The notes below the pieces were generated by a model. That model made no database searches. It was not told the origin of the DNA and was given only the letters and a program-made list of their open reading frames with translations. From an uncultured Clostridia bacterium (GTDB lineage Bacteria > Bacillota > Clostridia > TANB77 > CAG-508): DNA of 64,000 nucleotides. Made by a program: the position numbers and the translations under genes. The stretch is taken from NCBI GenBank assembly GCA_934177485.1, contig CAKPPF010000001.1:124001-188000 (forward strand). Direction: 5' to 3'. This document shows positions 36,054 through 46,600 of this stretch, one piece after another; within the stretch, counting starts at the first letter, position 1, and each line of letters begins with the position of its first letter.

Positions 36054-37347
36054 ATGCAGGTAATTGAAAATTTAAAAATTAAAGAAAAATTATATATAGA
36101 AAAGCTAGAAAATGGGCTAACTGTTATGATTATTCCAAAAGAAAACACAAATAAAAAATATATAATGTGGGGAACAAATTTTGGATCTATTGATAATCAT
36201 TTTATAATATCTAAAACAAAGCAAGAAATAACAGTTCCAGATGGCGTAGCACATTTTTTAGAGCATAAAATGTTTGAACAAAAAAGCGGAATTAATAGTT
36301 TAGATACATTGTCTAGCATTGGAGTAGATGCAAATGCATATACAACAAACGATTATACAACATACTTATATGAATGCAATGAACATTTTTACGAAGCATT
36401 AGATGAATTTATGGATTATGTTCAAAACCCATATTATACAGATGAAAATGTAGAAAAAGAAAAGGGAATAATTGCACAAGAAATAAAAATGTATGATGAC
36501 CATCCATTTTGGCAGGTTTATATGAATGCAATGAAATGTTTATATAAAAATAATCCTGTAAAACTAGATATTGCCGGAACAGTTGAATCAATAAGTGGAA
36601 TAGACAAAGAAACCTTATATTATTGTTACAATACATTTTATACACCAGCAAATATGTTAATGGTAGTAAGCGGAGACTTTGTTCCAGAAGAATTAATAGA
36701 ACAGATAAAAAGTAGATTAATAAAAAAAGAAAATGTTGATGTAGAAAGAATATATCCACAAGAACCAGAAGAAATAAACGAAAAAGAAAAAATAGTAGAA
36801 ATGGCAGTAAATAATCCATTATTTGTAATAGGCTTTAAAGATAAAGTAGAAAAAAATAAAGAAGAAATGGTTAGAAAACATATAGCTATAGAAATATTGC
36901 TATATATGCTAATTGGAAAAAGCTCAAGCCTATACCAAGACTTATACAAAAATAATTTGATACTTGCCCAACCAGATTTAGATTATGAATTTTCAAAAGA
37001 ATATGCACATATTACAATATCTCGGTCAATCAAATGACCCAATGAAACTAAAAGACGAATTGATTAAAAAGCTAGAAGAGATGAAGAAAAATGGCATAGA
37101 TGAAAAAATATTTAACAGAATAAAGAAAAAAATATATGGCGAGTATGTTGGGGAATTTAACGATGTATCCAACATAGCAAGAATGTTTATGGGAGATTAT
37201 TTTAAAGGTATAAATAGTTTTGAATATATTGAAGAATATAATCAGGTAACAAAGGAATATGCTGAAAACATATTAAAAAAGAATTTTGATGAAGAAAAAA
37301 TGATTATATCTATAGTTAAAGGAAAAAACGACTCTGTAGAAAAATAA
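36054..37347 (+). CDS. ymfH: M16 peptidase YmfH, read through a +1 shift at CGG
   Basis: The zinc site HFLEH lies near residue 64. Frame 1 runs from ATG 36054 to a TGA at 37035. The rest of the family domain continues in the +1 frame to 37347. The join is exact if the C of the CGG at 37023 is skipped: TCT, then GGT CAA TCA (I-S-G-Q-S-N-D-P). The fused product has 430 residues, the normal YmfH length; neither piece alone is complete. It is partner to ymfF and linked in Bacillus to elongation factor P modification. Either this is a decoded +1 frameshift, or the gene is broken or mis-assembled. Confidence 0.8.
37023..37025 (+). other. CGG +1 frameshift site in ymfH
   Basis: Context TCT-CGG-TCA. 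Skipping the C gives TCT-GGT-CAA and restores the family sequence. It is the only in-frame CGG I can see in this gene. Confidence 0.7.
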
Positions 37348-37423
37348 TAAAAAAAAATTAAATGCGTCGAAAAATAAAAAAGACTGAAAAAATATTGAAA
37401 AAAATAATTAAAAAAGACACACG

Positions 37424-37449
37424 AAAAGGCTGAAAAACGGCCTTTTTTT
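37424..37449 (+). terminator. Terminator after ymfH
   Basis: AAAAGGC pairs with GCCTTTT, then TTTG. Confidence 0.75.
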
Positions 37450-37510
37450 GTTGACTAAAATGTAAAAATGTGTTAATTTTTAAATATAATAAGAAATAGA
37501 AAGTTTTTTA

Positions 37511-37629
37511 TCTAATAGAAAATTTTCAAAATCCTATTAGTAAAAAGAATAAATGTATGCTCTTTTGTATTTCTTAGTTTTATTTTAGAAAATCAAATTG
37601 CTAAGAACAAAGAAAAACTTAAGTCACTT
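37511..37629. repeat. Possible family 1 repeat, strongly diverged copy E
   Basis: It has an AT-rich hairpin (TAATAGAAAATTTT with AAAATCCTATTA), then a region with GAAAATCAAATTG and AAGAACAAAG...CTTAAGTCACTTTATTCT, which echoes the second hairpin of copies A and F. The rest of the gap before 37663 is AT-rich with no gene. Confidence 0.4.
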
Positions 37630-37662
37630 TATTCTAAAAAGCTCAAAAGGAGGAAAAAGTGT

Positions 37663-37866
37663 ATGTTAGAAGAACAAATCAAACAAAAAAGAAAAGAATT
37701 AAACAAAAGCATAGAAAAAAACAACAATTACAATGACGTATACAGACTAAGTGTTGAGCTTGATGAGCTAATAACAGAATTTTACAAGGAATCTAAACAA
37801 AACAAGAAAAATAAAAGGATTTTCAAAAGACGAAGGGATGTAAATAAAATACTATATATAGCATAG
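37663..37866 (+). CDS. Spo0E-like aspartyl-phosphate phosphatase family protein
   Basis: The 67-residue protein has a Spo0E-type helical hairpin: EEQIKQKRKELNKSIEK, then LSVELDELITEFY with the (S)xELDxLIxxY signature. A very basic tail (KKNKRIFKRRRDVNK) follows. Family members dephosphorylate Spo0A~P and hold back sporulation. ATG follows AGGAGGAAAAAGTGT. It stands alone, upstream of the secretion cluster, with a terminator that overlaps its stop codon. Confidence 0.75.
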   Translation: MLEEQIKQKRKELNKSIEKNNNYNDVYRLSVELDELITEFYKESKQNKKNKRIFKRRRDVNKILYIA

Positions 37867-37890
37867 AGCATTAAAAATGCTCTATTTTTT
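37864..37890 (+). terminator. Terminator of the Spo0E-like gene
   Basis: TAGAGCATT and AATGCTCTA with an AAA loop, then TTTTTT. Confidence 0.85.
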
Positions 37891-38011
37891 ACTATACAGA
37901 AAAAATCAAAGACTTTTCTTATAAAAAATAAAAAAACTATTGGAAAAAAAAATAAAATAATGTAAAATAAAAGTAATAGTATATTAATTATAAAATAAAC
38001 GGAGGGGAAAA

Positions 38012-39169
38012 ATGAAAAAAGTTATAAAAATTGCAATCCTGTTTTTATTAACTATAGCACTAAACATATTATTTTCTAATAAATTGTATGCATTTGAGTG
38101 GAGTACAAAAATATTAAATAATAAAATTGTTACTGGCGATGAATTTTGTATAGAAATTACATTTAATTATAATGCTTTTTTTAACAATGCTTATTTAGAT
38201 ATAGAAAGTGATTCTGAGTATATTGAAATAGTGAAAAATTCGGATGGAACGAAAAAAACAACAACGATTGAAGATGGCAAATGGGGTAAATGGGTACTGA
38301 AATATCATTTAAAGGCAAAAAAAAGTGGTACATCAAAGGTTAAAATTACAGGCTGGACTAAATTATGGGATGATAAAAAAATGGATGAACAAGAACTTAA
38401 TATATCCATTACAATAAACAAATCTGAGGAAGAAATAAATATAGAAAGCGCGCAGAATTATAATACTTATATTCAAGATGCATATAAAACAATACCTTCA
38501 GAAAATGCAAACGCTGAAGAGATAAGAGATTTTGTTAGTAGTGATGTTACATATAACAATAAGGCAAACTTAAATAGTGATAAAATTAGTATAGAACTTT
38601 TAAAAAAATGGCAGGATACTATATATGCAAAATCTGCTAAAGAATATGATGCAGACAAAAAAAGATATGATTTGGTATCGGCATATTTACTTAACTGTAG
38701 GCTTAAAAAAGAAGGGAAACAGAATAGTAAAGATTCACTTGAAAGTAGCATAAAAAATTCAACAGAAACTGCAGTAGATGCAAATAACAAAACTATAGAA
38801 AGTGCCAAAAAAAAGCTTGCAACAATAATAAGTGGACCTAAAGATGCAAGCAGGACAGAGACAGTATTTACGAATGATGTGCTTGATGATCCGAGTGCAT
38901 ATAATCCGACAGATCCAAGTTCTAAAGAGGATAGTGAAGCAGCAACAATTATTGACAAAATACTTAGTTTAATTACAACTGTAGGAACAGTAGTATCTAT
39001 ATTAATGCTAGCAATATTAGGAGTTAAATATATGTTAGGAAGTGTAGAAGAAAAGGCAGAATATAAAAAGGATTTAGTACCATATTTTATTGGAGCAGCG
39101 CTACTATTTGGAATATGCGCAATAGTTAAAATATTACAAAGTTTAGGAAGTACAATAAATAATTTATAA
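38012..39169 (+). CDS. VirB2-like pilin fused to a large exported domain
   Basis: The 385-residue protein has a signal peptide (ILFLLTIALNILFSNKLYAF). A beta-rich domain follows (about 28-140, cohesin/Ig-like: VTGDEFCIEITFNYNAFF, then KSGTSKVKITGW). A helical stalk (150-310) and a C-terminal VirB2/TrbC-like domain (about 312-385) come last: two membrane helices around GVKYMLGSVEEKAEYKKDLVPY. The pilin-like part closely matches the next two genes. It is the first gene of the type IV secretion-like cluster. ATG follows GGAGGGGAAAA. The exported domain may present a binding surface on a pilus or channel; that is inference. Confidence 0.75.
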   Translation: MKKVIKIAILFLLTIALNILFSNKLYAFEWSTKILNNKIVTGDEFCIEITFNYNAFFNNAYLDIESDSEYIEIVKNSDGTKKTTTIEDGKWGKWVLKYHLKAKKSGTSKVKITGWTKLWDDKKMDEQELNISITINKSEEEINIESAQNYNTYIQDAYKTIPSENANAEEIRDFVSSDVTYNNKANLNSDKISIELLKKWQDTIYAKSAKEYDADKKRYDLVSAYLLNCRLKKEGKQNSKDSLESSIKNSTETAVDANNKTIESAKKKLATIISGPKDASRTETVFTNDVLDDPSAYNPTDPSSKEDSEAATIIDKILSLITTVGTVVSILMLAILGVKYMLGSVEEKAEYKKDLVPYFIGAALLFGICAIVKILQSLGSTINNL

Positions 39170-39237
39170 AAAAGTTGCAAAAAATAGAAGAATATTGTAT
39201 AATAAGAATATATACAAAAATTGGGTGGTGATATATA

Positions 39238-39615
39238 ATGAAGATATTAAAGGTACTAACAATTAGTTTTTGTATAATTTTCATACTAACTTCAAATTCC
39301 TTTGCAATCGGAGAAGTAAAAAATACAGGTGATGATTTTATAGGCGTTGGAAAAAATAATTCAGGATCAACAATGAATACTACTACACTAAAAGATGCAT
39401 CAGGTAAAGTGTACAATCTACTTTTAGCCTTTGCAACAGGTACAGCTGTTATAGTTGGAGCTATACTTGGTATAAAATACATGACAGCAGGAATAAATGA
39501 AAAAACAGATGTTAAAGCATCACTTTTACCATATATGATAAGTTGTATAATAGTATTTGGATCTTTAGGAATTTGGAGACTAACTGTTACAATTTTTAAA
39601 GGCGTTGTAAAATGA
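39238..39615 (+). CDS. VirB2/TrbC-like pilin protein
   Basis: The 125-residue protein has a signal peptide (ISFCIIFILTSNSFA), a short polar part, then two membrane helices around GIKYMTAGINEKTDVKASLLPY. It is the second of three VirB2-like paralogs. VirB2 proteins form the pilus or line the channel of type IV secretion systems. ATG 39238 follows GGGTGGTGATATATA. Confidence 0.75.
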   Translation: MKILKVLTISFCIIFILTSNSFAIGEVKNTGDDFIGVGKNNSGSTMNTTTLKDASGKVYNLLLAFATGTAVIVGAILGIKYMTAGINEKTDVKASLLPYMISCIIVFGSLGIWRLTVTIFKGVVK

Positions 39616-39678
39616 TTTTAATGTTATCTTTTTTAAGATATTTTAATATAGAATAATGAAGAAAAGGAGGATAAATAT

Positions 39679-40041
39679 ATGAAAAAACTAAATAAAGTAT
39701 TAAGCATAGTAGTAGTAATGCTAATGTTAGTAAGTGCTTGCACAAATGTTTTTGCAGGTGATGTATTAAACCAAATGACTGGAAAAGCTGATTTAGGTCC
39801 GGCAAGCGGTAAAATTGGTACTATAGGAAATACAATTTTAACAATTATTACAACTGTTGCTATGGTTCTTGCAGTTGTTATTATAGCTGTTTTGGGTATT
39901 AAATACATGATGGGAAGTACAGAAGAAAAAGCAGAATACAAAAAATCATTAATACCTTACATAGTTGGAGCTGTTTTAGTATTTGGAGCTGGTGCAATAG
40001 GAAGAATGGTAGTTGAGTTTGCTGTAAATATTAATAAATAG
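39679..40041 (+). CDS. VirB2/TrbC-like pilin protein
   Basis: The 120-residue protein is the third paralog: signal peptide (IVVVMLMLVSACTNVFA), then two helices with GIKYMMGSTEEKAEYKKSLIPY between them. The loop is nearly identical to that of the 38012 gene product. ATG follows AAAAGGAGGATAAATAT. A terminator downstream may reduce expression of the machinery genes relative to the pilins. Confidence 0.82.
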   Translation: MKKLNKVLSIVVVMLMLVSACTNVFAGDVLNQMTGKADLGPASGKIGTIGNTILTIITTVAMVLAVVIIAVLGIKYMMGSTEEKAEYKKSLIPYIVGAVLVFGAGAIGRMVVEFAVNINK

Positions 40042-40092
40042 TAACCAATATTACAGTTATATTACAATTATATTAAAAATATTATATTTTTA

Positions 40093-40127
40093 AACAAAAA
40101 ACCTTACATTTTGTAAGGTTTTTTGTT
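40093..40127 (+). terminator. Terminator between pilin and machinery genes
   Basis: AACAAAAAACCTTAC and GTAAGGTTTTTTGTT form a long stem with a short loop. Confidence 0.8.
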
Positions 40128-40169
40128 ATAATATAAAAAGGAATATTATAAATGTTTGGAGGAAAGAGC

Positions 40170-40517
40170 ATGAAGTCATATATGATCCCAAGGAATACTA
40201 AAGGAGAGGGTAGACTATTATATATTTTTTCAACAAAAGCATTAATTTATACAGCTGTTTGTGGAGTAATTGGATATATAATATATTGGATATTAAGTAA
40301 AATAATGCTTGGAACTATTGGAATTATTCTTATGGCATTTTTGACACTTGCTGGATTTTTGATTGGTACACTAAAGGTTCCTAATTCACAAGCATTTAAA
40401 ATAACAAGAATTGCTGGCGGAGAAAATGTAGACGATATAATATTGCGATATATAAAATTTAAAAGAAAAAAAAATAAAATATATGTAACTAAAGAGGAGG
40501 AAATTGTAAATGAGTAG
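40170..40517 (+). CDS. PrgI-family (VirB3-like) protein
   Basis: I place the start at ATG 40170 after GGAGGAAAGAGC. The 115-residue product (KSYMIPRNTKGEGRLLYIFS, two helices, then KVPNSQAFKITRIAGGENVDDIILRYIKFKRKKNKIY in two parts) is a PrgI-type protein. These sit next to VirB4 and correspond to VirB3. It overlaps the next gene by 8 bases. Confidence 0.82.
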   Translation: MKSYMIPRNTKGEGRLLYIFSTKALIYTAVCGVIGYIIYWILSKIMLGTIGIILMAFLTLAGFLIGTLKVPNSQAFKITRIAGGENVDDIILRYIKFKRKKNKIYVTKEEEIVNE

Positions 40518-41703
40518 TGAACAATTAACATCATTATTGTCAATATTATTAATAGTCAGCTTGGTTGTATTATTTATTTTAGTAGTTGTATTTTTATCAA
40601 TTGTTTTATCAAATAAATTAAAGCAAAATAAACAAAAGAAAGATGAAAAAAATAAAGATCAGAGCAGTTCTAATGATATGCAAACTTCATCAGTAATACA
40701 AACCAAAGCATACACTACAGAAAACATAAAAAAATTTATGGATTTTGATGACATAAAAGATAACATGATTGTTAGAGAAAATGGAAAAAAATATGTTATG
40801 GTAATCAAATGCAATGGTATTAACTATGACTTAATGAGTGGCATGGAAAAAGTTGCTGTTGAATCAGGATTTATACAATTCCTTAATTCTTTAGTAAATC
40901 CAATACAAATTTATGTTCAAGCTAGAAAAGTTAATTTGGAAGACAGTGTTATAAATTATAAAAAAAGGTTAAAAACAATAGAAAGTAATTTCAATAGAAT
41001 AAAAATTCAGTATGAACAAGCACAAAGAAATAGTGAAATAAGCGAACAACAGTATAAAAATATTAGATTTGAATATTTAAGACAAAAAAATCTATATGAA
41101 TATACAAAAGACATAATAAGTAATACTGAAAAAATGAGCCTAAATAGAAATATATTAACTAAGAATTACTATATTGCAATATCTTACTATCCAGATAACA
41201 AAGAAGAACTATTCAATAAAGATGAAATATCAGATATGGCGTTTTCAGACTTGTATACTAATGCACAGTCAATTTTAAGAACAATTTCAATATGCGGAAT
41301 AACAGGAAAAGTTTTAAATTCTGAAGAATTAGCAGACTTGTTGTATGTAGCATATAATAGAGATGCTTCAGAAATATATGGAATAGATAAAGCTATTAAA
41401 TCAGGGTATGATTCTTTATATACTACAGCACCTGATGTTTTTGAAAAGAAAATAAAAGAATTAGATAAATTAATAGATGAGAGAGCAGTGGATGTGGCAA
41501 ATGACGCAATTGATAGTGCTGTATTAAAAAGCAAAAAACAGAAAGAACTAGAATTAAAAGAAAAAGAATTTAATGATTTAGTAACACAAATGGCTAGGCA
41601 ATATATAAAAGAAAACAAAAAGTATATAAAACCGGATGTCGCAGAAGAAGCACTAAAAGAACTTGATAAAAAACAAGCAAAAAAACAAAAGAAAGGAGCA
41701 TAA
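40510..41703 (+). CDS. VirB4/TraC N-terminal-domain protein, membrane-anchored
   Basis: The 397-residue protein starts with a membrane helix (about 5-33) and a polar linker. It then has a domain like the N-terminal part of VirB4/TraC ATPases (FDDIKDNMIVRENGKKYVMVIKC, FIQFLNSLVNPIQIYVQAR), long helices, YYIAISYYPDN and a basic coiled-coil tail. It has no Walker motifs. The following gene supplies the ATPase 3 bases later, so a function usually in one protein is split in two here. ATG follows AAAGAGGAGGAAATTGTAA. Confidence 0.75.
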   Translation: MSSEQLTSLLSILLIVSLVVLFILVVVFLSIVLSNKLKQNKQKKDEKNKDQSSSNDMQTSSVIQTKAYTTENIKKFMDFDDIKDNMIVRENGKKYVMVIKCNGINYDLMSGMEKVAVESGFIQFLNSLVNPIQIYVQARKVNLEDSVINYKKRLKTIESNFNRIKIQYEQAQRNSEISEQQYKNIRFEYLRQKNLYEYTKDIISNTEKMSLNRNILTKNYYIAISYYPDNKEELFNKDEISDMAFSDLYTNAQSILRTISICGITGKVLNSEELADLLYVAYNRDASEIYGIDKAIKSGYDSLYTTAPDVFEKKIKELDKLIDERAVDVANDAIDSAVLKSKKQKELELKEKEFNDLVTQMARQYIKENKKYIKPDVAEEALKELDKKQAKKQKKGA

Positions 41704-41706
41704 TAT

Positions 41707-43653
41707 ATGAAAAAAAATAAAGATGAAGATAATGAAATTAGAAATAATAATTTAGAATCTAAAAAAATTAGTTTATTTAAATCTAAAACCATAAAAGATG
41801 TTATAGCTCCAGCTGGAATAGATGCTTCAAACCTAAATCACTTAGAAATTATTTCACATACAAATAGACTTGCAAGAAGCTTTTTTGTAAATACACTTCC
41901 ACGTATGGGAACATTTCCGGAGCTATTAAGAGATATGTATGATTTTGGAGATATAAACGTATCAGTATATATTAATCCAATTCAAGAAGCAAGTTCACAG
42001 CAAGATTTGAACAGAACTATAACTGAACTAGAAACAGAAAGAATTTTAGCTGCAGATAAAGGAAATATAAATAGAGAAGCTGTACTTGCGCAAAAAAAAT
42101 ATGAAACAGAACAATTAAGAGATGAAATTGCAGCAGGTTTTAACAAAATGTTCGAAGCTTCAATAATATCAACAATTTTTGCTTATAGCAAAGAAGAACT
42201 TGAAAAATATACAAAACTATTATCAACAGAAATGGGAAAAACACAAATTGGTTTGAAATCAGCGTGGGCAATGCAAGAAGAGGCATTTAGAAGTAACACA
42301 CCATTATGTAATAATATGATGAAAACAAAAAAATTAACATTTGATAGAAATTCAATGGGAACTGTATTCCCATTTACATCATCAGAAGTTGGACATGCAA
42401 CAGGTGTACCACTAGGATATAACAAACAAACAGGAACACCAATATTGTTTGACAACTTCCATTCATCACTTACAAACTATAATATGGTTATATTTGCTAA
42501 ATCTGGTGCAGGTAAATCTGTTACAATGAAAACATTAATTTCAAGATCTTCTGTTTTAATGGGAATAGAAAGTTTAGCACTAGATGCTGAAGGAGAATAT
42601 AGACTAGTTGCAGAAAGTCTTGGAGGAATAAATGTTGTTATAAGTCCAACATCAAACACAATAATAAATCTATTTGATGTTGAACCAGAAAACATTAAAG
42701 ATGAAATAACAGGAAGAGATAGAGAAGTTGTTAATATTCAAAACAAAGTTGAGGATGTTACTCAAGCCTTGTATACAATGGCAAAAGGTAGCACACAAAG
42801 TACAGAAGTAAATGAAGTAACAAAACAAATAATTGCGGAAGCAGTTGCTGAAGAATATGAAGCTCTTGGAATTACAAATAACATAAATAGCTTATATAGA
42901 AATGAAAAAACGTTAATAAAACAAGGGCAAATTGAACAAGAAAAGAAAGAGATGCCAACAATAGGCTCTTGGTACAAAAGAATTGTTCAAAAAGCAAAAG
43001 AAAACGATAACCCAGACTATACAAAACATTATAGTTATTTAATAAAAGTTATGAAACAATATATAAGAGAATATGATGGTCAAATGGCATATTTTGATGG
43101 ACAATCTACTTTTAAATTATTAGATGGAGCACCATTTATTAACCTAGATATATCTCAATTAGAAGAAAGATTTGCAAGACCACTTGCACAACAAATACTT
43201 TTATCTTGGATATGGGAAAAATTTGTAAAAAAGAATAGTGAAGATAGAAAAAAAGCAAAACAAAAAAGAGTTATAGTTGACGAGGCTTGGATGCTATTAC
43301 CATTCCCAGAGGCTGTAGATTTCTTAAATAAAATGGCACGTCGTGCAAGAAAAAGAAATGTTTCTTTGGCAATAATTTCCCAAAGATTTCAAGACTTTTA
43401 TGAAAAACCAGAAGCACAAGCAGTGCTTACATCATCAGATACAAAGCTATTTTTAGCACAAGATAAATCTGAAATTCAATACCTAAAAGAAGTATTTAAA
43501 TTATCAGAAGGAGAAGCAAACTATTTAATTACAGCACAAGTGGGAGAAGGATTATTAAAAGTAGGAAATGAAACAGCAATACTAAAGATTACACCAACAA
43601 AGAAAGAATTTGAATTTGTTGAAACAAACATAAATAAATTAGCAAACAAATAA
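41707..43653 (+). CDS. VirB4-family type IV secretion ATPase
   Basis: The 648-residue protein has Walker A in FAKSGAGKSVTMK (265-272) and Walker B in RVIVDEAWMLLPFPEAV. An AIISQRFQDF segment and the arginine-rich MARRARKRNVSL helix complete the VirB4/TraE pattern. It powers assembly or substrate transport of the secretion channel at the inner face of the membrane. ATG follows GAAAGGAGCATAATAT. Confidence 0.92.
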   Translation: MKKNKDEDNEIRNNNLESKKISLFKSKTIKDVIAPAGIDASNLNHLEIISHTNRLARSFFVNTLPRMGTFPELLRDMYDFGDINVSVYINPIQEASSQQDLNRTITELETERILAADKGNINREAVLAQKKYETEQLRDEIAAGFNKMFEASIISTIFAYSKEELEKYTKLLSTEMGKTQIGLKSAWAMQEEAFRSNTPLCNNMMKTKKLTFDRNSMGTVFPFTSSEVGHATGVPLGYNKQTGTPILFDNFHSSLTNYNMVIFAKSGAGKSVTMKTLISRSSVLMGIESLALDAEGEYRLVAESLGGINVVISPTSNTIINLFDVEPENIKDEITGRDREVVNIQNKVEDVTQALYTMAKGSTQSTEVNEVTKQIIAEAVAEEYEALGITNNINSLYRNEKTLIKQGQIEQEKKEMPTIGSWYKRIVQKAKENDNPDYTKHYSYLIKVMKQYIREYDGQMAYFDGQSTFKLLDGAPFINLDISQLEERFARPLAQQILLSWIWEKFVKKNSEDRKKAKQKRVIVDEAWMLLPFPEAVDFLNKMARRARKRNVSLAIISQRFQDFYEKPEAQAVLTSSDTKLFLAQDKSEIQYLKEVFKLSEGEANYLITAQVGEGLLKVGNETAILKITPTKKEFEFVETNINKLANK

Positions 43654-43668
43654 GGAGGAAAACCTTAA

Positions 43669-46600
43669 ATGAAACATAAAAAAATATCACAAAAGTTAAT
43701 ATTAGTATTAGTGTTGCTTATATTATTTAATTTTATGTACCCTAAAAGAGTTGCAGCTGATATATTTGGAGTGTCATGGGAAGACATAATAGCAATCCCA
43801 GCTAGAATATTCTATTTTATTGAAGGACGGAGTTATTGAAACATTGAATAATATGTTTGCTCCCCAAAAAAGCACTGGTTCCGAAGGCACTGGTTCCGAA
43901 GACACTGATCCCGTAGAAGTTGTTATTCAGGTGACTCCAGAGAACATTATTAAAGGAAAGTTTTTATTGTTAAATGCAAATATATTTGAAGACCCAGAAG
44001 CCAATAGAGGCAAATATATTGATGGAGAAAAAAAATATAGTGATGGTGGAAAAGAACTTGCAAGCCAAAAAGGAATACTAAGAAAAACAGTTGCAAGTTG
44101 GTATTATGCAATAAGAAACTTTGCCATTGTAGCTTTATTGTGTGTTCTTGTATATGTTGGAATTAGAATGATAATGTCAACTATAGCACAAGATAAAAAT
44201 AAATATAAAACGATGTTTAAAGATTGGTTAGTCGCCTTGTGCTTAGTGTTTGTAATGCACTACATTATGATAGCTGTGTTAAATCTTACAAGTTCAATTA
44301 CAGAAGCAATAGGTCGGTGGAGATAGTTCGGATATAATACCACAATATTGTGAAAAAATTGAATATATACTCAATAATGATGACTATAAAAAAGAAGATG
44401 ATACCCCTGGACTAATGGCATGCTACTCATATGTTCTTATATTAGCAGGTATTATTGTATATACTTTAATCTTTCTAATTAAATATTTAAAGAGGGAATT
44501 TATTATAATATTCTTAATCTTACTAGGACCAATATCATGTATTACATACCCAATAGATAAAATTGGTGATGGTAAAGCTCAAGCATATAATAGATGGCTT
44601 ACAGAATTTATTTACCAAGTATTAATACAACCATTTCATTTATTAATATATGTTGTACTTATTGGTAGTGCAGCAGACTTGGCAAGCGAAAACGCTTTAT
44701 ATGCCATTGCATGTTTTGCTGTTATGATGCCAGCCGAGAAATTTATAAAAGAAATGTTTGGATTTAAAGATAGACTTGGATCACCATTTGGAGCTTTTGC
44801 ATCAGGAGCACTTGCTAGTAAAGCAATTGATGCTATTAAAAATCATAAAGGAAAAAGTACTAGTGGAGGAGACTCAAAAGAAGATAAAAACGATAAAAGT
44901 AATGAAATACCACCTAGAACAGTTGATAAAGATAAGGAAATGGGAGTTGATACATCAGGAGGAAGCAATTCTAGTGGAGAAGATGCATCAGGCTCAGGAA
45001 ATGCACAACTAGGTGATACAGGAAGTAATAGTTCATCTGAATTAGAAAATTCTAATATGGATGGTAACAATCAACCAGGACCAAGTGAAGCAGATGGAGA
45101 AAATGAAAATACTAATGGTACAGAAGTCGATAAAACAGACGATAATCAAGAAAATACAGCAGATAATGCTAATGATGAAAGCGAAGGAGCTGGAGAAAAT
45201 TTAAATGCTGGTGACAAAGATAAAACAGGAGAGAAGTTTGGAAAGCTTAAGAACAGTAAGGTTGGTAGAAAGTATACAAGCTTTAGAAACAGTGAGGTTG
45301 GTAGAAAGTTAAGGACCATGCATAATCAGAGAATGATAAACAAATATGGCTCTGCAAGTAAAAAACAAAGAAATATAAAAAGAGCTAAAAAAATTGGAAA
45401 AGGTGTATGGACTTTAGCTAAAGGAGCATTAAAATATGGAAGTATGGCAACAATTGCAGTAGGAGGAGCAGCATTACTTGCTATGTCTGGTAAAGGAAAG
45501 GAAGCTGGAAAACTTTTAGCTTCAACAGCTGGAGGAATTGCGTATGGTGTAGGAAAGAATGTATCTAAAGGTGTAAAAACAACAATAACTGGAGCAAAAG
45601 GAGCAATAAAAGATTATGCGTCTTTAGCAAGAAGTACAGATGAGGATAAAAAGATAAAAAGGGCTAAGGAACAATATATGAATGATGACTCAAAAATTAA
45701 ACTTGCCCAAGAATCATTTAAAAAGAGAACAGGTGAAGATGCAACATATGAAGACTTAAAAGAAGAGTTAGAAGATAGATTTGAACTAGAACGTAGAGGA
45801 CTAGAAGATAAAGAAATTGATAAGTCTCTAAAGAAACTTCATGAGCTTGAAGATGCTGGATTATCTAAAGAAGATGCCTTAGATCAAACAGCGTTCGCAG
45901 CAGATTTAGCATTTAATGGGGATTTAAAGAAAACTGACTTTGCAGACGAAAAGAAAATGAACAGTGCAATAGAAGCAATGGCACAAAATGCTATTGCAGG
46001 TAAAGACTTTGGCGGTGATGAGGCTAAAAAGCAAGCAGCACTTGAAAATGCAAGAAGAGCAGCTGCATATCATTTAACAAATGCAGCAAACATAAAAAAG
46101 GCCGATATAGTTCTTCCAGATAAGTATAAAAATGTAAAACTTGGAAAAGGAAGTGGCACAACAGGTGAGAATACTATAACTCTTGCAAGAGATAGAATAA
46201 ATAAATCAGTTATTGTTGCACTTGGAATTGATGCAGGAACGACTCATATTAACTTAACACCAGATCAAAAAGATAAAATTAATAAGTTAACTGTGAAATT
46301 AGATGGAGCAACTCCAGAACAAATAGTAGAAATCAGTTCATTTGCACAAAAATTTGCAGTAGACGGAGCAAATACTGATCAATTAATTGCCTCATACGAA
46401 CAAGCAGTAAAATTTATTTCCGATTCAGGTACTAAAGACACTGCAATAGAAATTATAGATAAATATAAAGATATTAGCGGAGATAAATCAGACATAACTG
46501 ATAAAGAAGTATTTGCAGAAAAATTGGAAATGCTAAAAGCAGTTGAAGCTTATGATATAGGTGATATGTCTAAATTAAAAGAAGTAAGAAACCGTGAAAA

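Noticed and set aside
36985..37347. A separate small gene starting at 36985
   Set aside because: Its sequence is the C-terminal part of YmfH, it lacks a ribosome site and overlaps ymfH; it is the +1-frame continuation at the CGG.
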